From Deltaproteobacteria bacterium (GTDB taxonomy: Bacteria > Myxococcota > Myxococcia > SLRQ01), in NCBI GenBank assembly GCA_007128675.1, contig SKWY01000271.1, forward strand, positions 1 through 7,145: a stretch of DNA of 7,145 nt, written 5' to 3'. Each line of letters begins with the position of its first letter. Position 1 is the first letter of the stretch. The position numbers were made by a program, and so were the translations under genes. Positions 1 to 6,296 of the stretch are shown piece after piece. The notes under the pieces are model-generated. The model made no database searches and was not told where the DNA came from. It saw only the letters and a list, made by a program, of their open reading frames with translations.

Positions 1-26
1 CCGGCGCTTTTGGCCTCAATCGCGAA

Positions 27-1208
27 TCAGAGGATTACGCCGTCCTTCCGAAGGCTCGCCAAGTCATGACTCTTGACGCCAATCGACGAGAGAACTTCGT
101 CGGTATCCGCGCCCAGACTTGGAGCCGCCGAGGCCGGGCTGGGCGCCTCTCCTAGGAATCGGATAGGGCAAGCAACCTGTGCCATCGGCTCCCGAGGTGC
201 GTCTTCAACCGATACAAAAGAGCCGCGCGCCCTATGCTGCTCATCCTCGAAGAGGTCGTCCACCTCATGTACCGGTTCACAACAGACGTCGAGCCCCGAG
301 AAGAGCGCAACCCACTCTGCCTGAGTCCTCGTCTCAAAGAGCCGCGCAAGCTCCCCTTTCGCATGCATACCTCGGCGACCCGAAAAGTGGCCCTCCCCTA
401 CCAGGTCCTCTCTTCCGATAGCGCTACAAAACTGCTGCCAGAATTTGGGCTCTATCGCAGCCAGAGTCATATACCTGTCGTCAGCCGTGCGATAGACGCC
501 ATAGCAAGGCATCTCTCCGTGTAATAGGCCAGCTCCTCGTTCAGGCTGACTCTCCAGAGCCTTTCTCGCTCCTATCTGCATCGAGAGGAAAGCAAGGGCG
601 CCTTCGGTCATGGAGACGTCCAACCAGGCACCCTCGCCCGACACACTTCTGCGAACGAGGGCGGACAGAACTCCGACGGCTCCCATGAGACTCCCACCTC
701 CGATATCAGCTACTTGCGCGCCGGGGATCGCTGGAGCCCCACCCTTTTCCCCGGTGAGGGCAAGCAGCCCCGAAAGACCAACGTAGTTGAGATCGTGGCC
801 CGCCTTCGAACGACGTGGTCCGGCCTGCCCATGTCCCGTGATCGAGCAAAGAATCAGCTGTTTTCTCACCTTACAGAGCTCGCCGTATCCAAGACCGAGC
901 CTATCCATGACGCCCGGCCTGAAGGACTCGATCACCACGTCGAAACCTGCCCCGACTAGCTTCAAGAACAGCTCGACTCCTTCTCTTCTTTTCAAGTCGA
1001 GAGTTATGGAGCGTTTGTTGCGGTTGAGGCCATGGAAGTAGGCACTCGAATCTCCCGACATTGGCGGCATCAAGCGGAGAGGATCGGCCCCGTTGGGCGA
1101 CTCCACCCGAACCACATCGGCACCAAGATCCGCCAGAATCAAGGAACAGTAGGGTCCCGGAAGAAGCCTCGAGAGATCGAGAACACGCACTCCTTCAAGC
1201 GGAAGCAT
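27..1208 (-). CDS. CaiB/BaiF-family enzyme, alpha-methylacyl-CoA racemase-like (possibly type III CoA transferase)
   Basis: This 393-residue protein belongs to the CaiB/BaiF family, which includes type III CoA transferases and alpha-methylacyl-CoA racemase (AMACR/MCR). It opens with the family's PLEGVRVLDLSRLLPGP and LGADVVRVE segments. Three residues match the catalytic set of mycobacterial MCR (His126, Asp156, Glu241): His138 in AGHDLNY, Asp168 in VADIGGGS and Glu253 in AIEPKFW. CoA transferases need only the Asp, so the His and Glu favour a racemase that inverts the C2 methyl centre of branched 2-methylacyl-CoA before beta-oxidation. Its length is normal for the family and it is cytoplasmic. 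I chose the ATG at 1208 because the conserved N-terminus begins there and AAAGGA lies 6 bases upstream; an ATG at 1226 with GGAG upstream is possible. It follows the SCP-2 gene by 57 bases, probably in one transcript. Family placement is firm; racemase over transferase is likely, and the substrate is unknown. Confidence 0.9.
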   Translation of the reverse strand: MLPLEGVRVLDLSRLLPGPYCSLILADLGADVVRVESPNGADPLRLMPPMSGDSSAYFHGLNRNKRSITLDLKRREGVELFLKLVGAGFDVVIESFRPGVMDRLGLGYGELCKVRKQLILCSITGHGQAGPRRSKAGHDLNYVGLSGLLALTGEKGGAPAIPGAQVADIGGGSLMGAVGVLSALVRRSVSGEGAWLDVSMTEGALAFLSMQIGARKALESQPERGAGLLHGEMPCYGVYRTADDRYMTLAAIEPKFWQQFCSAIGREDLVGEGHFSGRRGMHAKGELARLFETRTQAEWVALFSGLDVCCEPVHEVDDLFEDEQHRARGSFVSVEDAPREPMAQVACPIRFLGEAPSPASAAPSLGADTDEVLSSIGVKSHDLASLRKDGVIL

Positions 1209-1214
1209 GGCCGA

Positions 1215-1220
1215 TCCTTT
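1215..1220 (-). promoter_or_regulatory. Ribosome binding site of the racemase-like gene
   Basis: On the minus strand AAAGGA lies 6 bases before the ATG at 1208. It supports this start over the in-frame TTG at 1241 and competes with the in-frame ATG at 1226, which has its own GGAG 8 bases upstream. The conserved family N-terminus begins at 1208, which decides the choice. Confidence 0.6.
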
Positions 1221-1265
1221 CAGCATTCCGCCAGCTCCCAAGAGAAGGCTGGGGTCTGCATCACG

Positions 1266-1589
1266 CTATGAGAGAATCTCGGTTAGCTTCATTCCCAAGG
1301 TCATATCCCCATCGACCTTGAGCCTACCCGACATGAAAGCCATCTGTGGGCTGACCTCGCCGCTAATCACTTTCATGAAGTCGTCATCCAACACCGTTAC
1401 AGTACAGCGAGCGTTCTCATCACAACCCTCACGAACCTCACATTCAATCAGATCCACGATCCAATCGCCGCCCGCCTCCCCAGTAACGCGAAACTGATAG
1501 ACCGCATGAATCTTCCGAAAGACTTCACTGCGTGCCTGAACCTTCCTGGCGACGTCGTTCTCGAAAAATTCTCTGGGACTGGACGCCAT
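1266..1589 (-). CDS. Stand-alone SCP-2 sterol-transfer (lipid/acyl-CoA carrier) domain protein
   Basis: This 107-residue protein is a single SCP-2 domain. The diagnostic part is the C-terminal stretch at about residues 79-101, where GEVSP, AFMSGRLKV and GDMTLGMKL match the family pattern; the preceding strands (TVTVLDDDFMKVISG) also fit. SCP-2 domains form a hydrophobic tunnel that binds fatty acyl-CoA, sterols or other lipids and present them to enzymes. There is no signal peptide or membrane segment, so it should be soluble and cytoplasmic. The ATG at 1589 is well supported by AGGAG 6 bases upstream; the gene ends in TAG. It is first in a probable two-gene transcript with the racemase-like gene, downstream of a strong candidate promoter. 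Pairing with an AMACR-like enzyme suggests delivery of branched-chain or steroid-like acyl-CoA, which is an inference. The ligand cannot be read from the sequence. Confidence 0.9.
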   Translation of the reverse strand: MASSPREFFENDVARKVQARSEVFRKIHAVYQFRVTGEAGGDWIVDLIECEVREGCDENARCTVTVLDDDFMKVISGEVSPQMAFMSGRLKVDGDMTLGMKLTEILS

Positions 1590-1595
1590 TATGTT

Positions 1596-1600
1596 CTCCT
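1596..1600 (-). promoter_or_regulatory. Ribosome binding site of the SCP-2 gene
   Basis: On the minus strand AGGAG stands 6 bases before the ATG at 1589. This is a near-ideal site and fixes the start of the short SCP-2 gene. Confidence 0.75.
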
Positions 1601-1674
1601 GCTGCGCATCCCGAGATCTACGTGTTGGTTCCGGGACGGCATGTTGCGAATTCGAACCCGAAATCGCGTCGCGA

Positions 1675-1703
1675 AATTTACCAACCGCCCGAGTCTATGT
1701 CAA
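1675..1703 (-). promoter_or_regulatory. Sigma-70-type promoter for the SCP-2 / racemase-like operon
   Basis: Reading the minus strand, an exact TTGACA -35 box (1703-1698) is followed by a 17-base spacer and a TAAATT -10 box (1680-1675), which matches 4 of 6 consensus bases. Transcription would start near 1668, leaving a leader of about 79 bases before the SCP-2 ATG. It sits in the 204-base spacer 1590-1793, about 90 bases past the stop of the giant activase gene, so the SCP-2 unit can be expressed independently. The leader also carries the 8-bp palindrome CGAATTCG (1647-1654) of unknown meaning. I see no strong terminator in the spacer, so read-through from the giant gene is also possible. 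Confidence 0.7.
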
Positions 1704-1793
1704 TGATGCCGATGGAAAGATAAGGACGCCCGCCTTCCTCGATCTCGTCTTGGAACTAACCGAACGAACCAGCCCGTTTCAGCCATGCCCCAA

Positions 1794-4700
1794 TCAACCA
1801 ACTCTTCGCAGAACTCCCCTCTTACGGGCATGTTTCAGATAGGGACGAACAACGTGGTTTCGAGAGCTCGCCGTCCCATCGTAAGTAATACAAACTACTG
1901 GAACCCCCGTAACGCTCTCAATCTTTTCCGTCATGGCCTCGGTGACCAGCGCAGGGCAGCAGAAGGCGGGGTTCACCTGAATAAGCAGACTAACATCGGA
2001 ATGAGAGCGACATATGTGAAGCACCTTCAATACATTCTCGAATGTTTCGCCTGATTGTTCTATCCGCATGCCGAAAGCGTTCAACGCGTCATCGAGGTTC
2101 TCTTCGTTCACTGAAGGAGCGTGGGAATATGGTTTCGCCAAACGGCGCCGGTATCTATCCTCGAGAGATTCCATTATCCCGAGCAACGTCCTCAGCGTGG
2201 TCCATTCTTTGTAGTTGCCTTTCAACAAGAGGCGCTTGAAGTGAGCTGAAGAAATGACACGGGCATACTCGCTATATGGAGTAGTAACCACCTCTCCTCC
2301 CGCAATCTCGATCTCCCGTATGAGCCCCTGGTTGAAGACGTCATTGTCCCGAACATAAAAATCACCAAAGATGCCTACCTTGGGCCTTGACGTTACCGTC
2401 TTCGCCACGCCATCCAGCACCCTCGTAGCTTCCTTTAAGGCCGCGTCCTTTGGCAAACCTGCACGGAAAGTCTTTCTGAACAACTCGAGGCACTGCTCCA
2501 AGGCAGCATCCGTGGCTCCAGGCTCGTCTTCATAGGGACGAATCATGCATCCAAATCGCCGCAACATGCCACCAAGGAGAAAGGCGAAGTAGGCCTCGAT
2601 TGGAGCTGTCAGATCCACGTCGGAAAACGTAACCATTCCTCTATAGATCTGCAGTTCTTCCAACCCCTCCACATCCAGCAGTCGTCGAAGGAAGCTCGGG
2701 TACATAGGAATATTGCAGGCCCATCTCGATTTGAGTACCCAAAGAGCGGTGTTCGAAGGCTCTAGTTGGTGGCGCCGCATGTATTCGACGCACTCTTCAG
2801 CAACTACGTTCACCGGAATACACTGTCCGCTATTGTGCCTCATAGCTCGACTAATGAGCTCGGGAGTTTCATCCAGAAGCCTCGCATCCACTCCGCGATG
2901 TCTGAACATCTCCACCAGGAGCTGACACACGTAACTGTCCCAACACGGCACGAGCAAGGTCTTATCCCGCAAGAAACCTAGCCCTCCCCAAAGAGACTTG
3001 ATGGGGGACCAAAAACTCTTTTCCACAGCCTCACGAGTCCTCCCTAGCGCTTCTGCTGGACTCCCGATTCCTTCATTCTTTGCTGTGGAGGACTCGTATC
3101 TCTTTGCGCTTTCTCTCGAGCTGGAGGACCCCCGCCCTCTTGCCTGCTGGGAATGTAGATGATTGCGAAAGGCCCTGATCCCTGCTTCGATTCTCGTCTC
3201 GTAGCCAACCGCGGAATCCAAATCATCCACCTGAAGAATCAGATATGGTTTCTCCTCGGCATCGAGGATTTCCCGAAAAGCATCGATCACGAACGCATCG
3301 GGAGAGCAACGAAAGGAAGAAATGAGGATTGGATATAGACCTTCACGGCTAGCAGCGTAACGTGCTACGCAGAGCATGCGTAAAGCATAGGACCATGTAA
3401 GATCCTTCATCTCGAGCGGCTTGACAGCTCCAGTCCTGGCCAGCTCTTCTTCTGGTATTTCGTCCTGCACCCAGACAGGCACATCGAGCCCCGCAAGCAG
3501 CCCGGGAATACGCCTGTTCATTCGTGACGACAATATCGTATAGGGTCTCCCGACCAGCACCACTTCCACATTCTTGCCTCTTCCCGTGCGCCCCAGGAAG
3601 TTCTCGGCGACCATTCTTTGCACCCCGACATAGAAGCGGTGTGCCCGCTCATATGCATCCATCAGCTCTCGAGGCTCCACATCGAGAAGCCCCCCGAGTG
3701 CCCTCATCAACTCATTCTTACTGCCCCTGTTACCATCCGCCCCTCCAACGAGCGGGGAAATAATTCGAGCATCGTGCCCAAGAGCTGCCTTCATGAGCGT
3801 TGGTGCATACTGCGTGTAGTAGCACATCTCTCCTGATGGGTACCCTGCACACCCCGTTGAGCCACAACCCTCGATGCGAAGCTGATGCGGCAGGAAGACA
3901 TAGTCCACGCGTCGAAGAAGGCTTGCGACATGGCCGTGCAGATCCGCTATTGGGGCGCAGAACTCCGCACGCGCCAAACGCCGCCCATCGCGACCCGCCT
4001 CCGGTCCGCTGACTTTCGCCTCGACCCCGAGCTCGGCAAAAAATCGCTTCCAGAACTCCGCATCGTTCACCAAGTGCAAAGAGTAGGGAATACCGATTGA
4101 TATCCCTCTCTTGCGCTCTGGAAGAGGCGGTAGAGCGCGACTTTCACGAGCATACCTTCCCCGCCGAAGCTGCACTACATCTAAAGGTCCATCGCGTTTG
4201 CGGGAAGGAGCCTGCTCGCCATAGTCACGCCCGCAAGTAAGTCCATAGGCTACATCCTGGCCTCCCAACCGCACAATACGCAGCTTGCACGCATTTGCGC
4301 ACAAGGCGCAGATTTCCGTCCGAGCACTCATGCCATCCCGCCACAGGTCGAGACCCTTGAAGCTGCTATGGAGCCTTGGACGACCATCGTGAAGCGTCAA
4401 CGCAACGCCAAGAGCCCCCGCAAGATGACAATATTTGGAAACTTGTATCGGCTTATTCAGCTTTTTTCGAAATGCGGCTACGAGGGCGGCATTTCGAGCG
4501 GTCGCTCCTTGGAAGCAAATTCTTTCACCAATCAATCGAAGCGTAGCCACCTTGTTTAGATAGTTATCCACGATCGAGTACAAAACCGCCGCCAGAATTT
4601 CGTCCACCGAGTAGCCGTGAACGAGCAGATGATTGATCTCGCGTTCCATGAAGACGGTGCAGCGGTCGCTTGTTCTTGGGGCTCGAGTCGACAGTGCTCT

Positions 4701-6188
4701 TCCCGCTACATCCAAGAGAGGAACCCCGAGCTTTGCTGCCTGCTCCTCAATGAAGCTGCCGGTGCCCGCGGCACAAACGGTGTTCATATGAGAAAAGGTC
4801 ACTATACCCCGCCGGAGTGTCGTGAACTTGGAGTCCTGCCCTCCTATCTCAATTATCGTATCAGTGTCTGGGTCAATCTCGGTCGCTGTACGAGCGTGGG
4901 CCGTAATTTCATCGAGAATGAGATCCGCACCTATCACCGATCCGACTAGCTTCCTCCCAGATCCCGTAGTACCCGCGCCGATGAAATGAAAAGGTTTGCC
5001 GCGCTCGCTCTCGATGACGGATATGGCCTCGAAAAGAGCCTGCATCGCCTCCAAGGGCCTTCCCGCCGTCCGTGTGTAGAGCCCTACCAGCACCTTGCCC
5101 TCGTCACCGAGGAGCACGGCCTTGCTGCTTGTGGAACCGATATCCAGTCCAACATAGACATCCTGGCCGGAATAACCGCATCCCTCATCAAAGTTCTCGA
5201 CCTCCACCGGGTTCTGTCTACTGGAGCGCGTGCCAACGAGTAGCCGAGGCGTCCCAATTGTCGAGCTTGCTTCAAGATGACCGTTTCCCGGCCTACTCTC
5301 GCCACTTTCCATCAACGGCGCATGAACATAGGTCCTGGACTGGCGCTCCTCCTTCAAGGCCGCCTTGAGCTCTTCAAGGCAGGAAGTGGAGCTCGAACCA
5401 GCGAATCGGTCGTCCCTACCTTCTAGCGACAAAGATGCGGCCCCCACTGCTCCGAGTATTTCTGCGTGCAAAAGCGCCTGGACTTCACAACCAGTCTGTT
5501 TGGACAGATGCCTGACGACCTCGCCATTGAGTGCCACGCCGCCGGCAATGAAGGCTGGCCGAGGTATGTCGGCCTTACCGACCACGGTATCCACGATGTT
5601 CCTGGCCACGCCGGAGGAAAGACCGGCACAGATCTGTGCAAGTCCGTAACCTTCCTGCTGGGCATGGATGAGATCAGTCTTGGCGAAGACCGAGCACCTA
5701 CTCGCAATCGTGGGAGGTGTCTCCTGGTTGCCAGCCGCTATGCCGGCCAGCTCCTTTGCGTCGGACAATCCTAGACGCTGAGCCTGCTGATCGAGGAAGC
5801 TCCCGGTCCCCGCCGCACAAGACGTATTCGAGCGGGTATCTCGATAGCTGCCGTCCTCGTGAAACCTAATGAGGTAAAATCGCTCCCCACCCACAAGAAA
5901 GAGCGAACGCCGTTCTGGAGATATGTGCCCCGAAGCTTCTATGGCGCAAAGAACTCCATCATGCACGGCCAGGCCAAGGCTCTCCAGCGCCTTGGAGCCA
6001 CTAGTCGTCGCCAAGGTCTGGAAAGGAATGGCCGGCATGTTTGCCAAGATACGCGCCAACGTTTCTTTGACGTCACCCTTGTGAAAAGCATATCTGCTCC
6101 AGAGGACAGACCGATCGGCGCCCACCAAGGCCACGGCGACCGAGACCGAGCCAACGTCTATTCCAAGTCCCGTTCGTTCCAAGCTCAT
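1794..6188 (-). CDS. Giant acyl-CoA dehydratase activase fusion: two BcrA/BadF ATPase domains + DUF2229/HgdA-like + HgdB-like
   Basis: This 1464-residue cytoplasmic protein fuses an ATP-driven electron donor to a reductase-like half. Activase domain I (about 5-255) has GIDVGS, CAAGTGSF (Cys124), RCSVFAKTD (Cys165) and an AGGV adenosine loop. Domain II (about 345-600) has GLDIGSTSSK, IGGQDSK, CAAGTGSF (Cys472), RCTVF (Cys510) and FQGATARN. A Cys cluster follows (627, 630, 634, 652), then a DUF2229/HgdA-like module (about 694-1012) and a C-terminal HgdB-like module (about 1075-1455). Serine-rich and variable linkers lie at about 256-344 and 1013-1073. In HgdC-type activases two Cys per subunit hold a shared [4Fe-4S] cluster, and ATP hydrolysis drives one electron to a dehydratase. 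Roughly 1400-residue fusions of this order are known in anaerobes; few have a proven substrate. The start at 6188 has AAGGAG 8 bases upstream, better than the in-frame ATG at 6224. Domain II looks fully competent; domain I has a degenerate phosphate-2 motif. Assignment is firm; the reaction is unknown. Confidence 0.93.
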   Translation of the reverse strand: MSLERTGLGIDVGSVSVAVALVGADRSVLWSRYAFHKGDVKETLARILANMPAIPFQTLATTSGSKALESLGLAVHDGVLCAIEASGHISPERRSLFLVGGERFYLIRFHEDGSYRDTRSNTSCAAGTGSFLDQQAQRLGLSDAKELAGIAAGNQETPPTIASRCSVFAKTDLIHAQQEGYGLAQICAGLSSGVARNIVDTVVGKADIPRPAFIAGGVALNGEVVRHLSKQTGCEVQALLHAEILGAVGAASLSLEGRDDRFAGSSSTSCLEELKAALKEERQSRTYVHAPLMESGESRPGNGHLEASSTIGTPRLLVGTRSSRQNPVEVENFDEGCGYSGQDVYVGLDIGSTSSKAVLLGDEGKVLVGLYTRTAGRPLEAMQALFEAISVIESERGKPFHFIGAGTTGSGRKLVGSVIGADLILDEITAHARTATEIDPDTDTIIEIGGQDSKFTTLRRGIVTFSHMNTVCAAGTGSFIEEQAAKLGVPLLDVAGRALSTRAPRTSDRCTVFMEREINHLLVHGYSVDEILAAVLYSIVDNYLNKVATLRLIGERICFQGATARNAALVAAFRKKLNKPIQVSKYCHLAGALGVALTLHDGRPRLHSSFKGLDLWRDGMSARTEICALCANACKLRIVRLGGQDVAYGLTCGRDYGEQAPSRKRDGPLDVVQLRRGRYARESRALPPLPERKRGISIGIPYSLHLVNDAEFWKRFFAELGVEAKVSGPEAGRDGRRLARAEFCAPIADLHGHVASLLRRVDYVFLPHQLRIEGCGSTGCAGYPSGEMCYYTQYAPTLMKAALGHDARIISPLVGGADGNRGSKNELMRALGGLLDVEPRELMDAYERAHRFYVGVQRMVAENFLGRTGRGKNVEVVLVGRPYTILSSRMNRRIPGLLAGLDVPVWVQDEIPEEELARTGAVKPLEMKDLTWSYALRMLCVARYAASREGLYPILISSFRCSPDAFVIDAFREILDAEEKPYLILQVDDLDSAVGYETRIEAGIRAFRNHLHSQQARGRGSSSSRESAKRYESSTAKNEGIGSPAEALGRTREAVEKSFWSPIKSLWGGLGFLRDKTLLVPCWDSYVCQLLVEMFRHRGVDARLLDETPELISRAMRHNSGQCIPVNVVAEECVEYMRRHQLEPSNTALWVLKSRWACNIPMYPSFLRRLLDVEGLEELQIYRGMVTFSDVDLTAPIEAYFAFLLGGMLRRFGCMIRPYEDEPGATDAALEQCLELFRKTFRAGLPKDAALKEATRVLDGVAKTVTSRPKVGIFGDFYVRDNDVFNQGLIREIEIAGGEVVTTPYSEYARVISSAHFKRLLLKGNYKEWTTLRTLLGIMESLEDRYRRRLAKPYSHAPSVNEENLDDALNAFGMRIEQSGETFENVLKVLHICRSHSDVSLLIQVNPAFCCPALVTEAMTEKIESVTGVPVVCITYDGTASSRNHVVRPYLKHARKRGVLRRVG

Positions 6189-6196
6189 CGCGTCTT

Positions 6197-6202
6197 CTCC
6201 TT
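6197..6202 (-). promoter_or_regulatory. Ribosome binding site deciding the start of the giant activase gene
   Basis: On the minus strand AAGGAG stands 8 bases before the ATG at 6188, directly ahead of the first conserved residues (GIDVGS begins at residue 9). The upstream in-frame ATG at 6224 would add 12 unconserved residues that span this site and has no comparable site of its own, so 6188 is the better start. Confidence 0.75.
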
Positions 6203-6237
6203 GGAGCAACCCGGATCGCCACATTCGCGTCCGAGCT

Positions 6238-6261
6238 GGATCATGCCCATAAACACGATCC
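6238..6261 (-). repeat. Inverted repeat / RNA hairpin in the leader of the giant activase gene
   Basis: On the minus strand GGATCGTG, an 8-base loop (TTTATGGG) and CATGATCC form an 8-bp stem with a single G-U wobble as RNA. It lies 50 bases before the ATG at 6188. No run of T follows, so it does not look like an intrinsic terminator. It may be a leader structure, an operator, or chance; only its geometry is directly visible. Confidence 0.45.
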
Positions 6262-6272
6262 CTGCAAGCTCA

Positions 6273-6290
6273 TTCCTTGGCGCCAAGGAA
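6273..6290. promoter_or_regulatory. Perfect 18-bp palindrome, possible operator or weak terminator
   Basis: TTCCTTGGCGCCAAGGAA is identical to its own reverse complement over all 18 bases. It lies 6 bases beyond the stop of the upstream gene and 84 bases before the start of the giant activase gene. There is no central loop sequence and no T-tract on either side, which favours a dimeric-regulator binding site over an intrinsic terminator. As RNA it could fold only by opening the central bases. I see no convincing -35/-10 pair around it. The adjoining GAACGTTC (6291-6298), overlapping the upstream stop codon, is a second short palindrome. Confidence 0.5.
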
Positions 6291-6296
6291 GAACGT

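Noticed and set aside
1209..1241. Longer N-terminus for the racemase-like protein from the TTG at 1241 or ATG at 1226
   Set aside because: The family's conserved start (PLEGVRVLDLS) begins right after the ATG at 1208, which has its own AAAGGA; the ATG at 1226 cannot be fully excluded.
1647..1654. Palindrome CGAATTCG with flanking GTT/CAAC in the SCP-2 leader
   Set aside because: It is short and the flanks are offset by one base; noted in the promoter entry but not strong enough to call an operator.
1714..1740. Possible terminator hairpin after the giant gene (AAGG, 7-base loop, CCTT)
   Set aside because: The stem is only 4 bp and lacks a T-tract, so it is not distinguishable from chance.
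4617..4949. Plus-strand open frame of 110 codons, and similar ones at 5466-5774 and 5072-5368
   Set aside because: They lie fully opposite the well-conserved activase domains, show no recognisable protein features, and are explained as antisense shadows.
6189..6224. N-terminal extension of the giant protein from the ATG at 6224
   Set aside because: It would add 12 unconserved residues and cover the good ribosome binding site that serves the ATG at 6188.
6264..6276. Sigma-54-like GG...GC elements upstream of the giant gene (minus strand)
   Set aside because: Only 9 bases separate GG from GC; the -24/-12 elements need a strict 10, and the surrounding bases do not match TGGCAC.
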